This document shows, piece by piece, positions 51,446 to 61,620 of a stretch of DNA of 64,000 nucleotides. The stretch is from contig JAJTFK010000016.1 in assembly GCA_021298655.1 (NCBI GenBank), positions 1 to 64,000 on the forward strand. The letters are read 5' to 3'. A model generated the notes under the pieces. It saw only the letters and a program-made list of their open reading frames with translations, ran no database searches and was not told where the DNA came from. A program made the position numbers and the translations under genes. This DNA is from Cryomorphaceae bacterium. GTDB lineage: Bacteria; Bacteroidota; Bacteroidia; Flavobacteriales; Schleiferiaceae. Within the stretch, counting starts at the first letter, position 1; every line of letters starts with the position of its first letter.

Positions 51446-52453
51446 ATGCAGTCGGTGCTCCAAAAACTCATTCAGTCCTGGAAGAAGGGGTCGTTCGAGC
51501 CCGTGTACGTGTTCGCGGGCGAAGAGCCGTTTTGGGTACATGCCGCGACCGAGGCCCTGCTGGAGCTCGCGCTTCCGGAAGCCGACCGGGCCTTTAATCA
51601 AAGCGTTTTGTACGGCCGCGACGTCGATGCGCGGGCGGTGGCCTCGGAAGCCAAGCGATTCCCCATGATGGCCGAGCGCACCGTGGTGGTGGTTCGGGAG
51701 GCCCAGGACCTTCGCAACCTAGAAGACCTCGCGTCCTACGTGGACCAACCCCAGCTCCAAACGGTCCTGGTCCTCAGCCTGACCGGCAAAACCCTGGACA
51801 AGCGCAAGGCGCTCTACAAGGCCCTGAAGTCGGGCGTTTCCTACTTCCAGTTCGATCGAATTCCGGAGTACCAAATCACGGGCGTCGTCGCCGAACTCGC
51901 GCGGGAACGCCAGCTTAAAATAAGCGAAAAAGCCGCCTCGGTGCTGGTCGAAAGCCTCGGCGTGGACCTGTCGGCCATCGACCAAGAACTCGGAAAGTAC
52001 GCGGTCGTGCTTGGTGAAGGCGGCGAGGTTACCGCCGCCACCGTCGAAAAGTACACGGGCTCCAGCCGGGAATACAACCAGTTTGAGCTGCTCCGCGCCC
52101 TCGTGGCTCAGGATGCCGACCGCAGCTACCGCATCGCCCGCAGCATGATGCAGCACAGCCGGTCCAGCCCCCTGATTTTGGTCATCGCCACGCTGTACGG
52201 CACCTTTTTTAAGGCCCTGGTGTACCAAAGCCTTGGCGCACACCCCAATCCCAAAACTGCCGCGGCGCAGCTCGCCGTATCGGAATTTGCGCTCCGCGAC
52301 ATTTCCCGTGCTGCCCAAAACTACTCGGGTGGGCGCTTGGCGCGCATCGTGGGTTATCTTCGCGAGGCCGACCGCCAAGCTAAGGGCATGGGGTCGCCGA
52401 ACCTACGTGATGCCGACATTCTCGATGAACTTTTGTTTAAAATACTGTACTAG
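51446..52453 (+). CDS. holA: DNA polymerase III subunit delta
   Basis: 335-aa clamp-loader subunit. PVYVFAGEEPFWVHAATEALLE is the degenerate P-loop start; FPMMAERTVVVVREAQDL, LDKRKALYKALK and SREYNQFELLRALVAQD are typical Bacteroidota HolA blocks. Length is normal. Its 3' end overlaps the next gene by 29 bp. Confidence 0.94.
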   Translation: MQSVLQKLIQSWKKGSFEPVYVFAGEEPFWVHAATEALLELALPEADRAFNQSVLYGRDVDARAVASEAKRFPMMAERTVVVVREAQDLRNLEDLASYVDQPQLQTVLVLSLTGKTLDKRKALYKALKSGVSYFQFDRIPEYQITGVVAELARERQLKISEKAASVLVESLGVDLSAIDQELGKYAVVLGEGGEVTAATVEKYTGSSREYNQFELLRALVAQDADRSYRIARSMMQHSRSSPLILVIATLYGTFFKALVYQSLGAHPNPKTAAAQLAVSEFALRDISRAAQNYSGGRLARIVGYLREADRQAKGMGSPNLRDADILDELLFKILY

Positions 52454-54770
52454 CGCGCTTTTAGTACTCGTTTTCGCCTTTTTTAACGCGGAATCCCTGT
52501 CCGCCCAAACCACCGGAGGCCTTCGTGGCCTAGTGGTCGACGCCTCGGACCAAAGCCCCCTCAACCTCGTTCAGGTTTCCCTTTCGGTCGGCGGAAAGCG
52601 CTACGAAACGTTTACCAACAACGACGGATTTTACCAAATCAACGGCATCGCCGTCGGCGCCTACAAGCTCCAGATTTCGCGCGCCGGATTCACCGCGCAA
52701 ACCGTGGACGTCAAGGTGGTTGCCGACAAAAATTCCTTCAACCGAATCACCCTCAAGGAATCGACCATTGAACTCGACGACGTCGTGGTCGACGCCCGCA
52801 AGCAGGAAAAGCAGACCAAGGTTTCGACCGCGGTGGTGCAGCTCAACCCAAAGTCCATCGTAACCTTCTCCATCGGCGGCGAACCCGACTTGGTGCGCGC
52901 GCTGCAGGTGATGCCGGGCGTGATTACCACGGGCGACCAGGGAGGTCAGCTTTACATCCGCGGCGGCGCACCGATCCAAAACCTCGTCAAGCTCGACGGG
53001 ATGATTTTGTACAACCCCTTCCACAGCATCGGCTTCTTCTCGGTATTCGAGACCGACATCATGCAGTCTGCCGACGTGTACACGGCCGGTTTTGGGGCGG
53101 AATACGGCGGACGCACGTCGTCGGTCATGGACATCCGGACCCGTACCGGGCGCCGAGACCGCATCGCCGGCAAGGTGGCCACCTCGACCTACTTGGCCAA
53201 GGGCTTGCTCGAGATTCCGGTTGGGCGCAAGAAGGACGGAATCGCGCCCAGCTCGCTGCTGGTTTCCTACAAGCAATCGCTGCTCGATAAGGCGGCGCCC
53301 ATCTTTTACCCCTACGTCGCCACCGAGTACGGCGGACTGCCGTTCCAGTTCCGCGACCTGTACAGCAAGTACTCGCTCGAGTCCAACGGGGGCAATAAGT
53401 TCAACGTATTTGGCTTCAACTTCACCGATGCCGTGCGCTTTGCCGGGGACAAGTCGATTTCGTGGAATTCCTACGGATACGGCACCGACTTCACGGTCGT
53501 ACCTGCGGCCTCCAACACGATTTTGGAGGGCCACCTTGCCCAAAGTGCCTACACCATCACCTCCACCGAGCTGGAGAACCGTCCGCGCTTTTCCACCATC
53601 AACGGATTCAACGGCGGACTCGATTTCACCTACCTGCTTCGCAAGGCCGATGAACTCAAGTACGGCCTCGAATTCATCGGCTACTACACGGACTACCAGT
53701 ACACCAACTCGGTGGGCCGCACCCTACAGGATGAAGACAATACCACCGAACTGGGCATCTACTTCGACTACAAGCGCCAGCAGGGTCGTTGGCTGATTCA
53801 GCCCGGAATCCGCCTGCACAACTACGCCACCATGGGCCTGATGCGCATCGAGCCCCGCTTTGGTGCCAAATTCAACGCTTCCGAAAACGTACGCCTCAAG
53901 TTTTCGGGCGGTCGATACTCACAGAACTTGATTGCCGCCAACTCCGATCGCGACGTGGTCAACCTGTTCTACGGATTTCTGAGCGGCGGGGGCATCGACC
54001 TGCCCAGCAAAATCGGCGACGAACCCGTTACCGGACGCCTGCAAACGGCCGACCACCTGGTGCTGGGTATTGAATTCAATCCCGCCCCCAAATGGAACGT
54101 GGAACTCGAAGCCTACGTCAAGCGCTTCAACATGATTACCAACGTCAACCGCTACAAGCTCTACGACGACAACGAGCAGTACGCCAACCAGCCCGAGCGC
54201 CTGCGCAAGGACTTTATGGTAGAACGCGGATTGGCCCGCGGAATCGATGCCCTGATCAACTACGAAGACAAGTCCTGGTACTTTTGGGGCGTCTATTCGC
54301 TGGGCCGCAGCACGCGTTTTGACGGAGAACAGACCTATGCGCCGTTTTACGACCGCCGACACAACGTAAACCTCGTGATGGCGCGCAAGCTCCCAAAATC
54401 CCTCGAATTCAACGTGCGCTGGAACTACGGAAGCGGATTCCCCTTCACGCCGATTAAGGGCTACTACGAACTTCTGCCGTTCACCAACCCCGACGGCAGC
54501 CCCTGGATTGACTACCCCTTCCCGTCCCGCAACGGCCAAATGGGAATTTTGTACGGAGACCTAAACAGCAAGCGCTTGCCCGACTACCACCGCCTGGACA
54601 TCACGGCCAAAAAGGCTTGGGATCTCGGTGAAAAGCAGCACCTCGAGGCTTCGTTTGCGGTGACCAACGTCTACAATCGGCGCAATATCTTCTACTACGA
54701 TACGCCTAAGGCGCAGCGGGTCAACCAGCTGCCAATTATGCCTACGTTGTTGCTGAGCTACGCCTTCTAA
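52425..54770 (+). CDS. TonB-dependent receptor with carboxypeptidase-like regulatory domain
   Basis: 781-aa outer-membrane receptor. A signal peptide (about 1-28, FFNAESLSAQ) precedes a CarboxypepD_reg-like beta domain (about 30-110, GLRGLVVDASDQSPLNLVQVSL). The plug follows (about 125-240, ALQVMPGVITTGDQGGQLYIRGG), then a 22-strand barrel ending in YAF. This is the SusC-like architecture, but no SusD partner gene follows, so it may import a metal complex or small molecule. ATG at 52425 lies within holA; the long upstream frame is holA in another phase. Confidence 0.92.
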   Translation: MNFCLKYCTSALLVLVFAFFNAESLSAQTTGGLRGLVVDASDQSPLNLVQVSLSVGGKRYETFTNNDGFYQINGIAVGAYKLQISRAGFTAQTVDVKVVADKNSFNRITLKESTIELDDVVVDARKQEKQTKVSTAVVQLNPKSIVTFSIGGEPDLVRALQVMPGVITTGDQGGQLYIRGGAPIQNLVKLDGMILYNPFHSIGFFSVFETDIMQSADVYTAGFGAEYGGRTSSVMDIRTRTGRRDRIAGKVATSTYLAKGLLEIPVGRKKDGIAPSSLLVSYKQSLLDKAAPIFYPYVATEYGGLPFQFRDLYSKYSLESNGGNKFNVFGFNFTDAVRFAGDKSISWNSYGYGTDFTVVPAASNTILEGHLAQSAYTITSTELENRPRFSTINGFNGGLDFTYLLRKADELKYGLEFIGYYTDYQYTNSVGRTLQDEDNTTELGIYFDYKRQQGRWLIQPGIRLHNYATMGLMRIEPRFGAKFNASENVRLKFSGGRYSQNLIAANSDRDVVNLFYGFLSGGGIDLPSKIGDEPVTGRLQTADHLVLGIEFNPAPKWNVELEAYVKRFNMITNVNRYKLYDDNEQYANQPERLRKDFMVERGLARGIDALINYEDKSWYFWGVYSLGRSTRFDGEQTYAPFYDRRHNVNLVMARKLPKSLEFNVRWNYGSGFPFTPIKGYYELLPFTNPDGSPWIDYPFPSRNGQMGILYGDLNSKRLPDYHRLDITAKKAWDLGEKQHLEASFAVTNVYNRRNIFYYDTPKAQRVNQLPIMPTLLLSYAF

Positions 54771-56414
<1,644 letters not shown>

Positions 56415-56417
56415 ATC

Positions 56418-58136
56418 ATGGAACAACGTCCGTTCGTGGATCGCAACCAACTCATTGGTTTTGCCCTTATTGGAGCCATTTTGCTCGGAACTTCGTACTG
56501 GGCCAGCACCATGGAGCCCGCCCCGCAGCCGGAGCAGTCCGCTGAAGTCGAATCGGCTGCCGCGCCCAAGGCCGAGTCCGCCCTCGGCGACACCCTGAAT
56601 GCAGCCCAGGACACGGCGGCAGCGGAGCAGGAATTCGTTCTGGAGAACAAGGACGTCCGCTACGTCATCAGCAACCTCGGCGGTCAAATCAAGTACGTGG
56701 AACTCAAGCAGTACCGCGATTGGCAAGGCAAACCGCTCCGTTTGGTCGACCAAAACCAGGTCCTGGAAGGGCTGCCCGCAGCCGCCATGGTGGCCACGCA
56801 AACGGGTTCAAGCCTCACCCTGCGCAGCGACGTGGGTACGACCTGGTCCTACGAACTGCCCGCAGAGGGCTACGGCCTCAAATGGGCGCTTCAAACGCCA
56901 AGCACAGGGGACCTCAGCCTTACGTGGAAGCAAGCCGGAATCCGCCACGAGAAAAGCCTGAAGAACGAGGCGACCAATACCAGCATTTACTACTTCGAGA
57001 ACGCCGAAGCGGAGCGCAGCAGCCTGAGTGACGGCAGCGACGACGACGAGTCGGCCGAAAACGTGGGCTGGGTAGCCCACAAGCAGCAGTACTTCAGCAG
57101 CATTTTTCAAGCCGACCAAGGGTTTACCCAGGTCGCATTGAGCACCCGCACGCCGGACGACACGCTGCACAGCCGCTTGTTTTCGTCGGAGTTGACGATC
57201 AAGGCCACCAACGGCGTCGCCCAAGCTTCGGGAATCTGGTACCACGGCCCGAACCACTACCAAACTCTGAAAACCTTTGATCGCAGCTTTGACGAGGTGA
57301 TTCCCTTTGGTTGGGGCATTTTTGGTTGGATCGGCAAGTACATCGTGTCTCCGCTGTTCAATTGGCTGGACGGATACGGCATGAACTACGGCATCATCAT
57401 CTTGTTGATGGCGGCCCTTATCAAGTTGGCGCTGTCTCCGCTGACGTTCTCGAGCTACAAGAGCATGGCCAAAATGCGCGTACTGAAGCCCGAAATGGAC
57501 GAGTTGAACGAAAAATTCAAGGACGCGGACCCCACCAAAAAGCAGCAAGAAACCATGGCCCTCTACCAGAAGGCCGGAGTGAACCCCTTGGGAGGCTGCA
57601 TTCCCCAGCTGCTCTCGCTGCCCATTCTTATAGCGATGTTCCGCTTCTTCCCGGTGTCGATTGAACTGCGCCAGCAGGCGTTCTTATGGGCCGACGACCT
57701 CTCGAGCTACGACAGCATTCTGAGCCTTCCCTTTGAGATTCCCTTTTACGGTGCCCACGTTTCGCTGTTTACCCTATTGATGGCGATTTCGACCTTCCTC
57801 TACACGAAGTTCAACAACTCAATGACGCCAACTTCGGGCAACAGCATGATGCAGCAGCAAATGCTCATCATTCAATACGTCATGCCCTTCATGCTGCTGG
57901 TGTGGTTCAATAACTATTCTTCGGGTCTTTCGTACTACTACTTCATCTCCAACGTGCTGACCTTTGGCCAGCAGTGGGTTATTAAGGAATTCTTCATCGA
58001 CGAAAACGCCATTCGCGCCAAAATCGACGAGACCAAGGCCAAGGGCGGTTCTCAATCGCGCTTTGCGAAGAAGATGAACGAAATGCTCGAGGCGAATAAG
58101 GAGGCCGGTAACCGCCGCGCCCGCCGGAGCAAGTAG
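56418..58136 (+). CDS. yidC: Membrane protein insertase YidC
   Basis: 572-aa insertase that places proteins in the inner membrane with or without SecYEG. One N-terminal helix (about 12-28) is followed by a large periplasmic beta domain (about 60-300). The conserved five-helix core is at about 340-535 (YGMNYGIIILLMAALIKLALSPLTFSSYKSMAKM). The C-terminal tail is rich in Lys and Arg. Closed by a terminator shared with the convergent gene. Confidence 0.97.
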   Translation: MEQRPFVDRNQLIGFALIGAILLGTSYWASTMEPAPQPEQSAEVESAAAPKAESALGDTLNAAQDTAAAEQEFVLENKDVRYVISNLGGQIKYVELKQYRDWQGKPLRLVDQNQVLEGLPAAAMVATQTGSSLTLRSDVGTTWSYELPAEGYGLKWALQTPSTGDLSLTWKQAGIRHEKSLKNEATNTSIYYFENAEAERSSLSDGSDDDESAENVGWVAHKQQYFSSIFQADQGFTQVALSTRTPDDTLHSRLFSSELTIKATNGVAQASGIWYHGPNHYQTLKTFDRSFDEVIPFGWGIFGWIGKYIVSPLFNWLDGYGMNYGIIILLMAALIKLALSPLTFSSYKSMAKMRVLKPEMDELNEKFKDADPTKKQQETMALYQKAGVNPLGGCIPQLLSLPILIAMFRFFPVSIELRQQAFLWADDLSSYDSILSLPFEIPFYGAHVSLFTLLMAISTFLYTKFNNSMTPTSGNSMMQQQMLIIQYVMPFMLLVWFNNYSSGLSYYYFISNVLTFGQQWVIKEFFIDENAIRAKIDETKAKGGSQSRFAKKMNEMLEANKEAGNRRARRSK

Positions 58137-58189
58137 CGCGCACGGCACCCGCCGGAGCCCAAGCACGTCGCGCCAACCACCGAGCTCCA

Positions 58190-58219
58190 TAAAAAAAGCC
58201 AGCATCGCTGCTGGCTTTT
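58190..58219. terminator. Bidirectional terminator between yidC and the Omp28-like gene
   Basis: Perfect eight-base-pair stem AGCCAGCA/TGCTGGCT around TCGC, with A7 on one side and T4 on the other, so it can serve both converging genes. Confidence 0.85.
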
Positions 58220-58239
58220 CCGTTTGGTAGATGACCTAC

Positions 58240-59208
58240 TTACTTGTGGTCGATGTGTCCGTTCACAAACAGCACCCCGGGATTGCCATCCTGGCGCGGA
58301 GCCCACAGTAGGGTCGCTACCTCCAGCTTCACGTTGGGAAGCAGTTGGCGAACGGCCTGCATTTGAATGTCTTTGTTCAACGGAATCTTGATCACAATGG
58401 GGGTGAACTTGGAACCGAAAATGTCGCCTTCAAAGAAGTCGTTGCCCAAGGGATTGATGGAGTCCAATTCCACGCCGTAGGCATTTGGCGTCAGGCCCGA
58501 AGTCATGGGGATGTGGTCGTGCTGGTAGATGTCGCCGGCAACCTTTTTGGTAATCGGATCAACTTGCCCCGTCCACTTCGTTGGAATCGCACCCGAACCC
58601 GTGGTTACAATGGGTACCGAAGAGACCTGATTCAGGTTGATGACCGGTCCGCCCGCGTTGTATTCCTTGGCGTCGATGTTGGTGACCAAAACGTAGGACT
58701 GAACGTAGTACTGCGCGTCCTTGCTGTCATCAAAGAACTGAACCTTGGGGTACACGTAGATGGTATCGTTGGTTGAATTCATGACCCAAACGTGGTTCAC
58801 CCCAACTTTCGGCTCGTCATCGATGGCGCCGGCAATCGGCCCCATGATGTCTTGGCCCGCGTCCACATTTTGAACGTAGAAGTTGGGTACGCCGGTCGTT
58901 GGGAAGGCGGTATTAAGCGCCGTTTGAACCGAAGACTCAAAGGGGTCGCCGGTGTGCGATGCAAAGGGAATAATCAGGGCCTCGTGGTTCACGCTGTCGT
59001 TGAACGTGTTGATGGCCATCAGCATGGATTGGGCGCCGTTGGGGCAGTACTGGCACCAGGTTCCGGTCGTTTCGATGACCAAGACCTTTTGCTTCGGACT
59101 GACCGTGAGCGAGTCGGTGATGTACACCTCAGGTAGGGGATCTGGATCCTGAGGTTGGCATGAAGCCAGGGCAAGCACAGCAAGGCTGGCAAAAGCGAGG
59201 TGTTTCAT
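58240..59208 (-). CDS. Omp28-like lipoprotein with thioredoxin-type CxxC
   Basis: 322-aa predicted lipoprotein: lipobox ALASC (Cys17), then VLVIETTGTWCQYCPNGAQSM with the thiol pair Cys52/Cys55. The C-terminal two-thirds is beta-rich. It shares the Omp28/thioredoxin-like arrangement with the T9SS cargo at 8516, though that one is surface-sorted. ATG at 59208 is the first that yields the signal peptide, and it overlaps the stop of the upstream nuclease gene (ATGA). The biological thiol or metal partner is unknown. Confidence 0.85.
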   Translation of the reverse strand: MKHLAFASLAVLALASCQPQDPDPLPEVYITDSLTVSPKQKVLVIETTGTWCQYCPNGAQSMLMAINTFNDSVNHEALIIPFASHTGDPFESSVQTALNTAFPTTGVPNFYVQNVDAGQDIMGPIAGAIDDEPKVGVNHVWVMNSTNDTIYVYPKVQFFDDSKDAQYYVQSYVLVTNIDAKEYNAGGPVINLNQVSSVPIVTTGSGAIPTKWTGQVDPITKKVAGDIYQHDHIPMTSGLTPNAYGVELDSINPLGNDFFEGDIFGSKFTPIVIKIPLNKDIQMQAVRQLLPNVKLEVATLLWAPRQDGNPGVLFVNGHIDHK

Positions 59209-60302
59209 AGGTTTGTGCTGGGTATAGCCCAACGTTGCGCTAAAATACGCGCTTTTCGCTTCACTTCCACGAATACACACAGGGGGAGGTGGTCCGATGC
59301 GCCACCGCGGTACCTCAGCCCTTCATAGCTGCCCCGAATTCGGTAGCCGGTGCGCGGATTCCAGTCCAGGGCGTAGGGCAACGCGGTGCAGTGCACTCGG
59401 TGTGCGAAATCTTCTGCGGTCCAAACCCCGTCCAGGGCTTCGAGTCGGCCCCGGTAGGCGAAGCTCCCCGTCGGTCCGTTCCATGGTATGTGGCGCATTT
59501 CCGAACGGCGCAGGTAGGCGCCAAGCGGACCGTTCGGACCTTCGTTGAGGTCGCCCGTGATTCCGTCCGGGAGGTGATCGGTTGATTCCAAGATGGAGCG
59601 CATGGCCGCCGCTCGAGCGTCCGGCGACGGCGCCCGCTGGGAGGGCAGGTGGACCCAAATCCACGTGAGTTGCGTTCCGGTTGCCGTAGTCCAGCGTACC
59701 CAGATGGCCTCGCGCGTCGGTCGGTCCCCGGCGGGATGGATCCACGCGATGCTGTCGACGCGGAGCCGTTCGGGGTTGTACCATACGGCTACGTCGATTC
59801 CCCGTTCGTCGGGGCTGTCGCGGTGCAGGCGCCACAGGCGCCACTCGGGCGGCCACCGCCGCTCCAGGTCGTCGAGCACGTCGGCGTTCTCCACCTCACA
59901 CACGCCGATCGCGTCGGGAACGCGGCCGCCCGCCGCCGCGGCCAAGCCGCGGCCCACCGCGTACAGCTTGCTGAAGTACCGCTTTGAATCCCATTGGTAC
60001 GGCCCGTTGGGCAAAAAATCCCGATCGCGCGGCCCGGAATTCGCCACCGTATCGAACAAGTTTTGAAGATTCCACCATACAAACACCAGCGTATCCGCAT
60101 CGCAATCCAAACCACCGCCTGATCCGTTCAGCGTGTCGGCCCGCAGCACCGAAGCGCCAACACCGCCGTCCAAAAATCCAATTCGCGCCGCACCGACCCC
60201 GGGCGCGGCATCCGGATATCGCGCGCCGTCCACGATCCGCGCGGTGCCGCCCCACCATGCGGCGAGGCCCAAACCAAAAAGAAGTACGGCCTTATTCACC
60301 AC
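59205..60302 (-). CDS. Endonuclease/exonuclease/phosphatase family protein
   Basis: 365-aa EEP-fold hydrolase. VWWNLQNLFDTV holds the first Asn, IGVCEVEN the metal-binding Glu, GDLN the catalytic Asp/Asn and ASDHLPL the terminal Asp-His. A weak N-terminal signal or anchor (VLLFGLGLAAWWGG) suggests export. Relatives act as nucleases or phosphatases; the substrate is open. Confidence 0.9.
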   Translation of the reverse strand: MVNKAVLLFGLGLAAWWGGTARIVDGARYPDAAPGVGAARIGFLDGGVGASVLRADTLNGSGGGLDCDADTLVFVWWNLQNLFDTVANSGPRDRDFLPNGPYQWDSKRYFSKLYAVGRGLAAAAGGRVPDAIGVCEVENADVLDDLERRWPPEWRLWRLHRDSPDERGIDVAVWYNPERLRVDSIAWIHPAGDRPTREAIWVRWTTATGTQLTWIWVHLPSQRAPSPDARAAAMRSILESTDHLPDGITGDLNEGPNGPLGAYLRRSEMRHIPWNGPTGSFAYRGRLEALDGVWTAEDFAHRVHCTALPYALDWNPRTGYRIRGSYEGLRYRGGASDHLPLCVFVEVKRKARILAQRWAIPSTNL

Positions 60303-60334
60303 CGCAAGCTGCGGCCGCTAGCGCGAACAGGCGT

Positions 60335-61576
60335 TTACCAACGGTAAAGATTCGCGTCGCCGTAGCTCAAAAAGCGGTAGTCCTGGGCTAGGGCGTGCTC
60401 GTAAATTCCGCGCCATGCGGAACCGAGCCCCGCCGCAATCAGCAACAAGAGGGTCGATTGCGGCTGGTGAAAATTCGTGATCAACGCCTTAACCACCTGG
60501 TACGAATAACCCGGAGCAATAATCAGCGCCGTTCGGAACGAAACGACCTCCTGGCCATTTCGCTGAAGCTCCGCGGCAGCCCAGTTCATTAACTCGCAGA
60601 CTTCGGGCGCTACTCGGTCGGGTTGCGCCGTAGCGGCCGTTGGCGAGAAACCAGCAACCAGAAACTCCTGGTAGGGTGCCCACTGGTCGACCGTGGCCGG
60701 CATCTGCCCGCTGGCCTTCCATGCGCGGGCCCACCAGAACAGCGATTCCAGGGTGCGGGCAGCCGTGGTGCCCATGGCCAACACGGGGAGTCCGTCGGCC
60801 AGGGATTCAATGACGCTGCGGGCGACCACGACTTCTTCGGCGTGCATGGCGTGTTCCCCTACGGCTTCGGCGCTAACCGGCTGAAAGGTTCCGGCTCCCA
60901 CGTGGAGCGTCACGGCTTGGGTGTCGGCGCACACGGAACGCCAACGCTCCATGAGTTCCGGCGTCCAGTGCAGGCTCGCGGTCGGGGCGGCTACCGAACC
61001 TTCGTGGCGCGCAAAAACCGATTGGTAGCGTTCGCGGTCCGCCTCGGTGTCGTCGCGGTGCATGTAGGGGGGGAGGGGAATGCGCCCGACTTCGCCCAGA
61101 ATTTGGGCCCAGGTTTGGCCGCTCGACCATGCGAAGCGCACGAGCGACTCGCCGTCGCCCGTTTTGATCCGCTCCGCGCGCAGCCCGCATTCGTGGACCA
61201 AAACCACGCCGTCCTTCCATTTTTTGGAAGGGCGCACCTTGCACCAGGCGGTCAGTTCCGAGGTTTCGGCCATGGCCTGCTCGACCGAGCGGCCTTCGGC
61301 GTCCAGGTAAAACAGTTCGAAGTGCCCGATTCCGCTGGGGCGAGGCATGAATATTCGGGCCGGAACCACTCGAGCCTCATTCACGACCAGGCGGTAGGCA
61401 GGCCAGCCGGCTACGACGTCGGGGGCGTCGCGCACTCCGAGGTCGCGAAGGGCGCCGCGGTCCCAAACCAGCAGCTTGGCGGCGTCGCGCGGGCTGCAGG
61501 GCTCTTGGGCAATGCGCCCGTCGGGTAGGGGGTAGTCGTAGTCCGCAATGCGAAGGTGGCGGGGGTCCGGCGTCAT
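60335..61576 (-). CDS. queA: tRNA preQ1(34) S-adenosylmethionine ribosyltransferase-isomerase
   Basis: 413-aa QueA, which adds the cyclopentene ring to preQ1 in tRNA during queuosine synthesis. YDYPLPDGRIAQEPCSPRDAAKLLVWD, SVAAPTASLHWTPELM, TLHVGAGTFQPV and ITNFHQPQSTLLLLIAA are diagnostic. Somewhat longer than the E. coli enzyme (356 aa), as is common in Bacteroidota. A GAACTTTG box (61582-61589) lies 5 nt before the ATG. Confidence 0.95.
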   Translation of the reverse strand: MTPDPRHLRIADYDYPLPDGRIAQEPCSPRDAAKLLVWDRGALRDLGVRDAPDVVAGWPAYRLVVNEARVVPARIFMPRPSGIGHFELFYLDAEGRSVEQAMAETSELTAWCKVRPSKKWKDGVVLVHECGLRAERIKTGDGESLVRFAWSSGQTWAQILGEVGRIPLPPYMHRDDTEADRERYQSVFARHEGSVAAPTASLHWTPELMERWRSVCADTQAVTLHVGAGTFQPVSAEAVGEHAMHAEEVVVARSVIESLADGLPVLAMGTTAARTLESLFWWARAWKASGQMPATVDQWAPYQEFLVAGFSPTAATAQPDRVAPEVCELMNWAAAELQRNGQEVVSFRTALIIAPGYSYQVVKALITNFHQPQSTLLLLIAAGLGSAWRGIYEHALAQDYRFLSYGDANLYRW

Positions 61577-61581
61577 GCCCG

Positions 61582-61589
61582 CAAAGTTC
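61582..61589 (-). promoter_or_regulatory. -7-like box GAACTTTG of queA
   Basis: One mismatch to TAnnTTTG, five bases before the ATG. Confidence 0.35.
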
Positions 61590-61608
61590 GTTCAAAACGG
61601 GGCTGCGC

Positions 61609-61616
61609 TACCTTCG
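61609..61616 (+). promoter_or_regulatory. -7-like box TACCTTCG of the double glycosyltransferase
   Basis: One mismatch to TAnnTTTG, CCGC spacer, then the ATG at 61621. Divergent from the queA box within 44 bp. Confidence 0.45.
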
Positions 61617-61620
61617 CCGC